Below, in pieces: positions 30,560 through 39,161 of a stretch of 64,000 nucleotides of DNA. Made by a program: the position numbers and the translations under genes. Position 1 is the first letter of the stretch. Every line of letters begins with the position of its first letter. The stretch covers positions 81,415 to 145,414 of the forward strand of contig JAKALA010000004.1 in NCBI GenBank assembly GCA_021813325.1, given 5' to 3'. The DNA is from a bacterium (GTDB lineage Bacteria > Verrucomicrobiota > Verrucomicrobiia > Limisphaerales > UBA11358). Under the pieces are notes generated by a model. That model made no database searches. It worked only from the letters and a program-made list of their open reading frames with translations, and was not told the origin of the DNA.

Positions 30560-32416
30560 TTAGTAAGTGAGTCCAAAGCCGACCGGGAAGAGCGGTTTGC
30601 CCGATGGGTGCAGCACGGAAAGTTGTTGGTTATTTCGCGGCCAGAGGCGCGGCAATTTTCCGGTTGGTTTGAAGTCGCCAAACAAGACGTCCGTCAGGCC
30701 AAGACCTTCGGTCCCGGGCAGCCAGGCCGCGACAAATGCGGTGCTGTGCTTCAAGGCGGACCCCAACACCATCGGGCGGCCGGAATACAGCACCGTGATC
30801 ACCGGGCCACCGCAGTGCGTGGCCTTTTCAATCAAAGCTTTGTCTGCCATGGACAGATCCAGGTTGGTGCGGTCGCCTTTGAATTCGGCATACGGCAGTT
30901 CTCCCACGACCACAATGCAAGCATCCGCATTTTTGAGGTCTGTGCCGTCGGGAGAATAAACCACTTCGGTGCCAGGACTGACCGTCGCCTTGATGGCGGC
31001 CAGCAAGGTGGTGCCGCCGGTGGTGACCTGGCCCGTTTTGCCCTGCCAGTCAATCGTCCAGCCACCGCATTGCATGCCGAGGTCGTCGGCGGCTTTTCCC
31101 ATGACGAGAAGGCGCTTGAGATTTTTAGCCAGCGGCAAAGCCTGGTGCGAATTTTTGAGCAGCACGAGCGATTGCCGGACGCAATCGCGGGCAACTTGAC
31201 GATGTTCAGCCGATCCGATTTTGGCGGTCAGGGACGGGTCGGTGTAAGGATTTTGAAAAAGTCCCATTTGCACTTTCACCCGCAGAATGCGACGCACGGC
31301 GTCATCAATGCGGTCCATCGGAACTTTTCCTTCGGCGACGAGTGCTTTGAGGTCTTTGATGAAATCAATGTAATTGTTGTGTTCGCCAGGCCCGGCGGGA
31401 ATCATCGCCATGTCCAAGCCGGCGTTGATCGAGGTTTCGATGCCTTTTTTATAGTCGGGCGACAACTGGTCGATGGCCGCCCAATCAGAAACGAGAAAGC
31501 CTTCGAACCCCATTTCCTTCTTGAGGACATCGGTCAAAAGGTATTTGTTGCCATGCATTTTCTGGCCGTTCCAACTGCTGAATGACACCATAATGGAACC
31601 GACCCCGGCTTTGATGGCAGCAGCGTAAGGGGGGAGATACAAACGGCGAAACGTCGCTTCGTCGCAGACGGTGTCGCCCTCATCTTTGCCGTTGACGGTT
31701 CCACCGTCACCGGCGAAATGTTTGGCGCAGGCCAGCACGGAGTTGGGATTGAGCGATTCGCCCTGAAAACCTTCCACAGCGGCGGCTCCCAATTTGGAAA
31801 CCAGCGCGGGCGATTGCCCAAAACTTTCGTAGCATCGTCCCCAGCGAACGTCCTGGGAAACGGCGATGCATGGTGAAAATGCCCAGCGAATGCCGGTGCC
31901 GGCCACTTCCTGCGCGGTGACTTCTTCAGCGGCTTTGACAAGGTCGGGATTGCCCGTTGCGCCCAGGCCAATTTCATGGGGGAAAATAACCGCGCCGAGG
32001 ACATTGTTATGCCCGTGAACCGCATCCACTCCGTAAAGTAGCGGGATTTTCAGGCGGGTTTGCAGAGCGTAAGCTTCCACTTCAGTCACCACGCCAAGCC
32101 AGGCACCGGGAGAATTATTGGTCGGATCTGAGCCACCACCGCTTAAAACCGAGCCGAGGCAATACTTTTCCACGTCCCGGCGATCTTTGAGCGCCGCCAA
32201 ATCCGCTTGAACCATCTGGCCAATTTTTTCGTCCAGCGTCATGCGCTTCAGCAAATCCGCCACCCGCCGATTTACTGGCGTAAGATCATCGGCCGATGCG
32301 ACATTCGATCCTAACAGGAATGCCAAGCCCAATAGTATAGCCAATGAAAGATTTAAATATTTGTAATAAAAAAGTTGACGCGTTGCGTCTTGTGTAGTAG
32401 TAATTGGCTTGTTCAC
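30560..32416 (-). CDS. GH3 beta-glucosidase, secreted
   Basis: A 618-residue exported enzyme with an uncleaved-looking or long N-terminal signal (hydrophobic about 21-41). The GH3 N-domain has LYGVDAVHGHNNV and the nucleophile motif SDWAAI (D311). The C-terminal domain has the LPRLWPRNN and VGFGLTY segments of the family, without a fibronectin-like third domain. It should release glucose from beta-gluco-oligosaccharides made by the GH16 enzyme encoded next. No Met is available downstream before the membrane segment, so ATG 32416 is the likely start. Confidence 0.9.
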   Translation of the reverse strand: MNKPITTTQDATRQLFYYKYLNLSLAILLGLAFLLGSNVASADDLTPVNRRVADLLKRMTLDEKIGQMVQADLAALKDRRDVEKYCLGSVLSGGGSDPTNNSPGAWLGVVTEVEAYALQTRLKIPLLYGVDAVHGHNNVLGAVIFPHEIGLGATGNPDLVKAAEEVTAQEVAGTGIRWAFSPCIAVSQDVRWGRCYESFGQSPALVSKLGAAAVEGFQGESLNPNSVLACAKHFAGDGGTVNGKDEGDTVCDEATFRRLYLPPYAAAIKAGVGSIMVSFSSWNGQKMHGNKYLLTDVLKKEMGFEGFLVSDWAAIDQLSPDYKKGIETSINAGLDMAMIPAGPGEHNNYIDFIKDLKALVAEGKVPMDRIDDAVRRILRVKVQMGLFQNPYTDPSLTAKIGSAEHRQVARDCVRQSLVLLKNSHQALPLAKNLKRLLVMGKAADDLGMQCGGWTIDWQGKTGQVTTGGTTLLAAIKATVSPGTEVVYSPDGTDLKNADACIVVVGELPYAEFKGDRTNLDLSMADKALIEKATHCGGPVITVLYSGRPMVLGSALKHSTAFVAAWLPGTEGLGLTDVLFGDFKPTGKLPRLWPRNNQQLSVLHPSGKPLFPVGFGLTY

Positions 32417-32423
32417 GGAAACA

Positions 32424-32452
32424 ATTAATCACGCACACGCCTTTAGTGTCAA
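32424..32452 (-). promoter_or_regulatory. Candidate promoter of the GH3-GH16 operon
   Basis: On the minus strand TTGACA (32452-32447), 17 bp, then ATTAAT (32429-32424). The -10 would put the transcript start at about 32417, next to the ATG at 32416, which would make the message leaderless or nearly so. Confidence 0.45.
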
Positions 32453-32540
32453 CAAATATATTACAATCGCCTCACAACTTGTTGCCTCATTTAACTGATA
32501 ATTATCCGGTTTAGTTAATTACCTGCGAACTCATTAACCC

Positions 32541-34217
32541 ATGAAAATGACCAAACTAACATGTGTAGCCAAACTCTTGGCGATCCCAATGCTCCTAGCC
32601 GGGGCCATTTCTGGTTTCTCACAAACAACCGTTTCCGTGGACTCCTCCAAGCCTTGGATCGGTTATATGAACGTCTTTGATTTGCCGGCCAACGGCGGGG
32701 CTTACATGTTCGGTTCCGCGTGGGCCACGGCCGATTTGAGTGCTGTCTTTACCGGCACGAATTTTCTGACGCTTACGCCCAACTCCATCAATGACACCAA
32801 TTCTTACTGGTATCTGCCGTCGGGCGGTCCTGGCGCGACCGGCAACAAAATCATGGATGCCAGCATGTATGTGCAGGACGACACGTTGGCGGGACAGACC
32901 ATCACGTTTACCGGCACCTGTTTGACGAACACTTTGGTAAATGGCTATGCCTCGGTGGCTTTCATCAAGGATTTCGCCCCGGATTATTCGGCCAACACGC
33001 CGGTCACCGCGACGTTGGTGGCAGGGCAGGATTTTTCGATCACTATGCAGACCACGGCCGGGCATCACATTCAATATGGTTTTGAAACCACCGGGCCGGA
33101 TGTGTGGGCGACGGATGTGGCGAGCATGGGCAAGGTGGTGGTGGCGGTCAGCAATGTGGATCCCACGCTGTCTTCGTTGGCGGGCCAGGCCTTGGTGGAA
33201 GGGCAAACGGCTCATTTCAACGTGACCGCCAAAGGCACGGCGCCGTTCACCTATCAGTGGACGCTGGCGAATGCGGACGGCACCACGGTTTTAAGTGATG
33301 GCGGGCGGATTTCCGGCACCACGACCGGTTCGTTGACGATTTCCAACATCGTCGCTTCAGATGCGGGCACTTACACGGTGTCCGTTCAAAACAGCAAAGG
33401 TTCAGCCCTTTCGATCGGTTCCCTGGTGGTTATTCCGCTTGAACAGGCAAAAACCAACATGCTGATCAATCCGGGCTTCGAAATTAATTCCTTTGCTACC
33501 ACTCCCGACGCTGGCTGGGTGAATTTCAATGGCGCCAATCTGCAAAGCACCAATGATTTTTATTATTTCAGTGCGACGCCGGTGGTGGTGCTGGGTGGTT
33601 CCAATTGTTTTGAAACTTACAGCACGGGCAGCGGTTCCTATAATGGCTGCTATCAGGAGCGTCCCGTGACGCCCGGCCAAATCTACACGGCCAACGCCTG
33701 GTTCCTGACACCAGCGGAAGACCTGGTCAGCGGCACGGGCCAATGCTATTTGGAAGTTCAGTTTCGCGATGCCGGCGGCGCGGTGTTGCGCCAATACAGA
33801 TCCGGGTTCATCGATGCCAACGCGACGCCGGGCACGTGGATCAACTTGCAGCCCACCAATATTTTTGCGGGCGACTTTGTGACCTCTTTGGGAACATCCG
33901 CTTACATGGTGGCGCCTCCGGGATCGGCGATTGCGCGCTTCCAAATCACCTATCATGCCGATTCCGGTGGATCCGTCTATGTGGATAACACCACCCTTCA
34001 GCTCAAAGCGCCGGTGATGACCGTCACGCCAACCGGTTCGAACCTCGGCATTTCCTTTCCGACCCTCTACGGTCCGGTCTATCAAGTCCTTTACAAAACA
34101 AACTTGACGGATGCCGCCTGGCAGGTGCTCACCACTGTGAACGGCAACGGCGATACGATCACGGTTGCTGATCCGCACACTGGATCGCAACGTTTTTACA
34201 TTGTTAACACACAATAA
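32541..34217 (+). CDS. Secreted Ig-like domain protein with carbohydrate-binding-like module
   Basis: A 558-residue secreted protein of unknown function. Signal peptide about 1-28 (MLLAGAISGFSQ). Residues 30-200 are beta-rich and not recognised. Residues about 205-297 are an Ig-like domain (PFTYQW at 235, DAGTYTV at 274). From 305 a jelly-roll module begins with INPGFE (309-314), like the N-terminal module of the GH16 enzyme next door. The last 60 residues resemble the small C-terminal module of that enzyme. It is divergent from the GH3 gene with a 124-bp AT-rich spacer containing TTAACT...AGTTAA. It may bind glucan without cutting it. Confidence 0.7.
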   Translation: MKMTKLTCVAKLLAIPMLLAGAISGFSQTTVSVDSSKPWIGYMNVFDLPANGGAYMFGSAWATADLSAVFTGTNFLTLTPNSINDTNSYWYLPSGGPGATGNKIMDASMYVQDDTLAGQTITFTGTCLTNTLVNGYASVAFIKDFAPDYSANTPVTATLVAGQDFSITMQTTAGHHIQYGFETTGPDVWATDVASMGKVVVAVSNVDPTLSSLAGQALVEGQTAHFNVTAKGTAPFTYQWTLANADGTTVLSDGGRISGTTTGSLTISNIVASDAGTYTVSVQNSKGSALSIGSLVVIPLEQAKTNMLINPGFEINSFATTPDAGWVNFNGANLQSTNDFYYFSATPVVVLGGSNCFETYSTGSGSYNGCYQERPVTPGQIYTANAWFLTPAEDLVSGTGQCYLEVQFRDAGGAVLRQYRSGFIDANATPGTWINLQPTNIFAGDFVTSLGTSAYMVAPPGSAIARFQITYHADSGGSVYVDNTTLQLKAPVMTVTPTGSNLGISFPTLYGPVYQVLYKTNLTDAAWQVLTTVNGNGDTITVADPHTGSQRFYIVNTQ

Positions 34218-34229
34218 ATCACGAACCCG

Positions 34230-34259
34230 GGCTGGGAGGCCAGGGCAGGCTTCCCAGCC
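34230..34259 (+). terminator. Hairpin after the Ig-like protein gene, possible terminator
   Basis: GGCTGGGA and TCCCAGCC form an 8-bp stem with a 14-nt loop, 12 bp past the stop. There is no T-run, so it may need Rho or act only on mRNA stability. Confidence 0.4.
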
Positions 34260-34344
34260 AAACCATCAAATTGTCAGCCATCGCCAGTCATTGTTTGAAT
34301 CCATTGCCTAAAGTTAAAACCCAGATCGCCAGTCTCGTGAAAGC

Positions 34345-35199
34345 ATGAAAATGTCAGTCTCCAAAAATAATCAAGCCGGTTGCAAGGCGCAGTCAGGAAT
34401 GATGCGGGGGTTCACGCTCATTGAATTGCTCGTGGTCATCGCGATTATCGCCATTCTGGCGGCGATGTTGTTGCCGGCGCTCAGCAAAGCCAAGGCCAAG
34501 GCTCAAGGCATCAGTTGCCTGAACAATTTGAAGCAGATGCAGATTGGCTGGGTGATGTATAGCGGCGACAATAATGACAAGCTCGTGCGGGTGACCGGCA
34601 ACGAGGCGCTGGTGACTTCTCCCACCGATCCGCAGGCGCAGCCGGGCGGCATCAAAAGTTCCTGGGTTTTAGGGACCGTGGCCACATTTCCCTCATGCAC
34701 CAACACCGCCTTGATCAAGGCGGGTTTGCTCTATGAGTATTTGCAGAATCTAAAAGTCTATAAATGTCCCGCTGATCAAAAGACGGTGAACGGCGAGCCT
34801 ACGGCCCGGAGCATGTCGCTGAACACGTGGATGAATCCGAATTACAGTTGGAACGATACCCGGCATTACACGGGAACCAAATTTCTGAAGGAATATCGGA
34901 AGAATTCCACGATCGATCATCCCTCGGATCGTTGGGTGTTCATGGATGAAAATCCCTTCAGCATTAATGACGGCATGATGGTTTGCGACCCGAATGTGCC
35001 CGTGTGGATCGACATTCCCGCGAGCTACCATAACGGCGCCTGTGGCATCTCTTTTGCCGACGGCCACGCCGACATCAAAAGCTGGCACGACTCGCATGTG
35101 CTCGGTTGCAACGCCACTCCGCCCGCCAACGGCACCCAACAGGACGCGCAAACCGGCGATCTGCTCTGGTTGCAACAGCGCAGCACGACCTGGCAGTGA
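34345..35199 (+). CDS. Prepilin-like 'H-X9-DG' protein (type II pseudopilin family)
   Basis: A 284-residue protein with a prepilin-peptidase site followed by a hydrophobic helix ([20 protein letters not shown], about residues 25-44). The conserved C-terminal [19 protein letters not shown] gives the H-X9-DG-type motif found in the large pseudopilin families of Verrucomicrobia, Planctomycetes and Lentisphaerae. It is likely exported to the cell envelope. Members are numerous in these phyla and mostly uncharacterised. ATG 34345 or 34351 could be used. It follows the Ig-like secreted protein by 127 bp. Confidence 0.85.
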   Translation: MKMSVSKNNQAGCKAQSGMMRGFTLIELLVVIAIIAILAAMLLPALSKAKAKAQGISCLNNLKQMQIGWVMYSGDNNDKLVRVTGNEALVTSPTDPQAQPGGIKSSWVLGTVATFPSCTNTALIKAGLLYEYLQNLKVYKCPADQKTVNGEPTARSMSLNTWMNPNYSWNDTRHYTGTKFLKEYRKNSTIDHPSDRWVFMDENPFSINDGMMVCDPNVPVWIDIPASYHNGACGISFADGHADIKSWHDSHVLGCNATPPANGTQQDAQTGDLLWLQQRSTTWQ

Positions 35200-35296
35200 A
35201 GGCGGTTTAAGGCTGTCGCCGGGGGCGCGCGGATGTTAGGCTGAATTTACCAGCGGACTGTTTCCACAACGACGGTTTCCGTTTTGGCCAGCAAAC

Positions 35297-37780
35297 ATGC
35301 CTCCAACTCAATCAGGCTTTTGGTCCGGCAAACTCCCGGTTCGTTTAGTTTTTTGTCTGGCCGCCTGGCTGACCTTGCTCCGGTTTCCGGCGGTTGCCCA
35401 AATCACTCCCACAAATGAGCTTCGCACGGCCGAAGAAGTCCGCACCCTGACGCCGGAACAGGCGGAGAAACATCTGCCCGTCCGACTGCGGGGCGTGGTT
35501 ACCTTTTACGACGAAAGTTTATTCTCACGATTTATTCAGGATAAAACCGCCGGCATTTATCTGCGGGAAATGGCCGGCATGCCCCAGTTGGAGCCGGGGC
35601 AAATTGTGGAAGTGGTCGGCATCACCAGCCCCGGCGAATATGCGCCGGTGGTCATTCCGAGTTCGGTGACCGTGGTCGGGGTGGGCAAAATTCCGGCGGC
35701 CAAGGAAGTGCCGTTGGAACAGTTGGTCAGCGGACACGAGGACAGCCAGATGGTTGAAGTCAGGGGGTTGGTGCGGGCGGTTCATTACGAGACGGAAACC
35801 CATTATTTCCTCATCGATCTGGTGATGGGCGGCGAGCGTTTTGTGGCCTACGCAAAACAATTGCCCGTGGCTAAACCGGAAGATTTGGTGGACAGCTCGG
35901 TGAGGGTGGATGGCGTATGTTCCACGCTGTTCAACCGCCAACGCCAGTTGTTCGGGTTTCATCTGCTGGTTCCCAATTCCGAAGGCGTGGTGATCGAAAA
36001 AGCGGCGCCGACTGATCCATTTGCCATCCCCGCCCAAAACATCAACAGCTTGCTGCAATTCGCGCCTCAGGGAACTTTTGGCCATCGCGTCAAGGTGGCA
36101 GGCAAAGTGGTTTACCTCGAACCCGGCAGCGCCATTTTCATCGAGGATGAAAATGAGGGGCTTTACTGCCAGACCCGCCTGCGCGATCCGGTTCAATTGG
36201 GAGATCAGGTTGAAGTGCTTGGTTTCCCCGGCAAAGGCGAATACACGCCGATTTTGGAGGATGCGGTGTATCGCAAATTGTCCGCCGGAACGGCTCCGCT
36301 GGCGGACAAGGTGGATTTGGATGAAATTCTGACCGGAGGTCACGATTGCCGGCTGGTTCAGATCAATGCCCGGGTTTTGGAACGGGCCCAGCGCGGGCAT
36401 GATCAATTTTTGGTGCTGGAAACCGGCGGCTTCATTTTCCAAGCCTATCTGGGACAGGCTGTCGAGACGGAAGGCCTGAAACCGCTCCTGAGTGGCAGTG
36501 AAGTTTCCGTGACCGGCATTTGCCTCATTGAGCGGGGCAACAACTGGCAGGCCGGCAAGGAATGGCGCGCCAAATCGTTCCGGTTGTTGCTGCGTTCGCC
36601 CGGGGATGTCATCGTGCTGCGTTATCCGCCGTGGTGGACGCTCGAAAAGGTTTTGTGGATGGCCGGGGCGCTGGGTTTGATCAGTCTGGCCGCTTTTGCC
36701 TGGGTGGTGGTTTTGCGGCGGCGGGTGCAAAAACAGACCGAAGTCATCGAAAAACGGCTGCTGATGGAAGCCGCTTTGAAGGCGCGCTACGAGAATCTCT
36801 TTGAAAATGCCAGCGACATGGTTTTTACCCATGACTTGGCCGGTCAGATCACCGCCATCAACCAGTCCGGCGAGAAAATTCTCAAGCTGGCGCGGGAAAA
36901 ATTGCTGGCGCACAACCTGGTGAATTTGATTGCCGAAGACCAGCGCCCGGCGGCGCGGCAATGGCTGGAGAAAATTGTCAATGGCGTCGATTTGTCCGCC
37001 GCCGAATGGGATTTCATCAGTGGCACCGGGCAGCGGGTGAAACTGGAAATCAGTTCCCGTTTGGTCGAACAAACCGGGGGACCGGCGGAAATCGAAGGCG
37101 TCGCCCGCGATATTACCGAGCGCCGCCGGCTGGAGCGCGAACTGTTGGAAATCAGCAATCGTGAACAACGCCGCATCGGGCATGATTTGCACGATGGCGT
37201 CTGCCAGCAGTTGGCGGCCATCGCGTATCTCGTTGATATTTTGGGCGATCAGTTGCAGGAAAAGAACCACCCGGAGTTTGCCGAGGCCGAGCGGATCGGC
37301 GGGCTGATCAACGAAGTCAACACCCAGGCCCGGAATGTGGCGCGCGGCTTGTTTCCTTCGCGGCTGGATGAGCATGGCTTGGTGATGGCTTTGGAGGAAC
37401 TGGCCAGCAGTGCCAGCAGCCGTTTTCGCATCCAATGCCGGTTTGATTGCCAGAATGCCCCGGCCAAATTGGATCGCGACATGGAGATTCACCTGTATTA
37501 CATCGTGCAAGAAGCCTTGTTGAACGCGGTTAATCATGGTAAATCCACCGAGGTTTTAGTGACGTTAACCCCGGACGGCGACCGGCTAAAGCTCACGGTG
37601 CGGGATAATGGCGCCGGCTTTAAGCTGGAAGACAAGAGCCAAACCGGAATGGGCGTGCGGATTATGAAGTATCGCGCCAAAGTGATCGGCGCGAATTTGG
37701 AACTGCGCAGTGAATTGAGCCAGGGCACCCAGATTGAATGTTCATTCAAACCAATGTTCCGGAAAAAGGTTAAAACATGA
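35297..37780 (+). CDS. Membrane sensor histidine kinase, NarL-partner (HisKA_3) type
   Basis: An 827-residue kinase. A signal/anchor sequence (about 13-34) is followed by a roughly 400-residue periplasmic part made of repeated OB-like beta segments (EVVGITSPGEY, EVLGFPGKGEY). A membrane helix lies near 450-468, then a PAS domain (about 495-610, FENASDMVFTHDLAGQI). The HisKA_3 dimer domain has HDLHDGVCQQ with H632 as the likely phospho-acceptor, and the ATPase domain has NAVNHGKSTEV and DNGAGF. It overlaps the response regulator gene by ATGA, so the two form one system. The signal sensed is unknown. Confidence 0.92.
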   Translation: MPPTQSGFWSGKLPVRLVFCLAAWLTLLRFPAVAQITPTNELRTAEEVRTLTPEQAEKHLPVRLRGVVTFYDESLFSRFIQDKTAGIYLREMAGMPQLEPGQIVEVVGITSPGEYAPVVIPSSVTVVGVGKIPAAKEVPLEQLVSGHEDSQMVEVRGLVRAVHYETETHYFLIDLVMGGERFVAYAKQLPVAKPEDLVDSSVRVDGVCSTLFNRQRQLFGFHLLVPNSEGVVIEKAAPTDPFAIPAQNINSLLQFAPQGTFGHRVKVAGKVVYLEPGSAIFIEDENEGLYCQTRLRDPVQLGDQVEVLGFPGKGEYTPILEDAVYRKLSAGTAPLADKVDLDEILTGGHDCRLVQINARVLERAQRGHDQFLVLETGGFIFQAYLGQAVETEGLKPLLSGSEVSVTGICLIERGNNWQAGKEWRAKSFRLLLRSPGDVIVLRYPPWWTLEKVLWMAGALGLISLAAFAWVVVLRRRVQKQTEVIEKRLLMEAALKARYENLFENASDMVFTHDLAGQITAINQSGEKILKLAREKLLAHNLVNLIAEDQRPAARQWLEKIVNGVDLSAAEWDFISGTGQRVKLEISSRLVEQTGGPAEIEGVARDITERRRLERELLEISNREQRRIGHDLHDGVCQQLAAIAYLVDILGDQLQEKNHPEFAEAERIGGLINEVNTQARNVARGLFPSRLDEHGLVMALEELASSASSRFRIQCRFDCQNAPAKLDRDMEIHLYYIVQEALLNAVNHGKSTEVLVTLTPDGDRLKLTVRDNGAGFKLEDKSQTGMGVRIMKYRAKVIGANLELRSELSQGTQIECSFKPMFRKKVKT

Positions 37781-38496
37781 TTATGGTTGAGGCAGCACAG
37801 AATTCAGTTCAGGAAACCGGCCCCGGCGTGGAGAAAAGCCGCATTTATATCGTGGACGATCACGCGATGTTTCGCGAAGGATTGCGTCAGTTGATTGAAC
37901 GCGAGCCGGGTCTGACGGTTTGCGGCGACGCCGCGACGGCGGGCGAGGCCATGGCCGGCATTCGGGCGTCCAATCCCAATGTGGTGCTTGTGGATATTTC
38001 ACTGGCCGGGGTCAGCGGATTGGACTTGATCAAAGAAATCCGCGCCGAATTTGATGATTTGCCGGTGCTGGTGGTTTCCATGCATGACGAATCGCTTTAC
38101 GCCGAGCGGGCGTTGCGCGCCGGCGCCATGGGCTATGTCATGAAGCATGAACCGGCCAAAACCGTTCGGGCGGCCATTCGCAAAGTGCTGGGCGGCGATC
38201 TTTATCTGAGCGAAAAAATGTCGGCGGGCATGCTCAACCGCCTGATGCGCGGCGAAACGCACCCGCCCAAATCGCCCTTGGAAACCCTGAGCGATCGTGA
38301 ACTTGAAGTGTTTCGGATGCTGGGGCAGGGCAAGTCCTCCCGTCAAATCGCCGAGGAGCTGACCCTGACCATCGCCACCATCAATTCATTCCGGAACCGG
38401 ATCAAGGAGAAGCTGCAACTCAAGAATTCCACGGAATTGCTCCTGCATGCGGCGGAATGGGTGCGCGATGGCGATTCCTCCATCGGCAAGCCATGA
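37777..38496 (+). CDS. NarL/FixJ-family response regulator
   Basis: A 239-residue regulator with a receiver domain (IVDDHAMFREG; D73 in VLVDISLAG as phospho-acceptor; VVSMHD; MKHEPAK) and a C-terminal LuxR-type helix-turn-helix (LSDRELEVFRMLGQGKSSRQ). It is the partner of the HisKA_3 kinase encoded just upstream. ATG 37777 or the second ATG at 37783 could be used. No target is evident. Confidence 0.95.
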   Translation: MIMVEAAQNSVQETGPGVEKSRIYIVDDHAMFREGLRQLIEREPGLTVCGDAATAGEAMAGIRASNPNVVLVDISLAGVSGLDLIKEIRAEFDDLPVLVVSMHDESLYAERALRAGAMGYVMKHEPAKTVRAAIRKVLGGDLYLSEKMSAGMLNRLMRGETHPPKSPLETLSDRELEVFRMLGQGKSSRQIAEELTLTIATINSFRNRIKEKLQLKNSTELLLHAAEWVRDGDSSIGKP

Positions 38497-38606
38497 AATC
38501 AAAGGTTGGGTTGGTGTGGGTATAAAACTGCCGTTGGCTCGACTCATTCTTGCCACCGTGTTTCCCCTGGCGAGCAAGCTGCAATGCCGCCTTCAGTCAG
38601 CCCGGA

Positions 38607-38843
38607 TCATTCGTTGATGCCCCAGCGAATTTGCCCCGTCTTTTCCATGATGTCTCGCAACACGGTGGTCACAGCCGTGGCGCGATTGGTAAACTCCTGC
38701 GAATCCGTGCTGGCTTCGACGTTTTGATCGCTGACCGAATAAAATTCGGTTACGAACAAAGCCTGCACCGGCGGCGGCGGTGCCGGTTTTGGCTGACTTT
38801 GAACATGTGCGTGCGGGTTCATAAACGGTTCGTTGGATTCCAA
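38607..38843 (-). CDS. Small proline-rich hypothetical protein
   Basis: A 78-residue open frame with a His/Gln/Pro-rich first third (PKPAPPPPVQ) and a balanced C-terminal part (SDQNVEASTDSQEFTNRATA, then VLRDIMEKTGQIRWGINE). The composition looks protein-like rather than a shadow, and it lies in an otherwise gene-free 660-bp gap. There is no family match by eye. A hairpin sits just upstream of its start. Confidence 0.4.
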   Translation of the reverse strand: MESNEPFMNPHAHVQSQPKPAPPPPVQALFVTEFYSVSDQNVEASTDSQEFTNRATAVTTVLRDIMEKTGQIRWGINE

Positions 38844-38849
38844 GGCGAA

Positions 38850-38877
38850 CCTAGCACCGCCTGCGGATAATGCTAGG
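38850..38877. promoter_or_regulatory. Two-tier hairpin upstream of the small proline-rich ORF
   Basis: CCTAGCA...TGCTAGG forms an outer 7-bp stem and CCGC-CT-GCGG an inner one. No T-run follows on either strand. It could be an operator or a 5' UTR structure; the rest of 38497-39161 shows no clear gene. Confidence 0.35.
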
Positions 38878-38914
38878 GACGAAAATCAAGAAATTATTCA
38901 CAAGCAGCCCCGGG

Positions 38915-38930
38915 CTTAAAATTCCCGCGT
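38915..38930 (+). promoter_or_regulatory. Shared upstream box AAAATnCCnnCGT, site 1
   Basis: CTTAAAATTCCCGCGT upstream of the FG-GAP gene at 39162. It matches the boxes at 46272-46288 and 60629-60646 in AAAAT-N-CC-NN-CGT. The match is weaker than between the other two sites. Confidence 0.25.
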
Positions 38931-39161
38931 TGGACAAATATCAGGCCGGGCACATGGGAATGACTTGCCAACGCAAATGGCGTTTCGCACCGTATCCGGC
39001 AAATCATCAGAAGCTCAATGTTACGTTATAGCGCTGACATGGTGGCAACGTGTTCCCAATTGGGTTCCGGCCAAATCAATTCGATTCGATTGTTCGCGAA
39101 TGTCCTGCTAACAATAAAATCCGCCATTTCATCACGCTTAAACCGGCCTGGCTGTTTGCGG

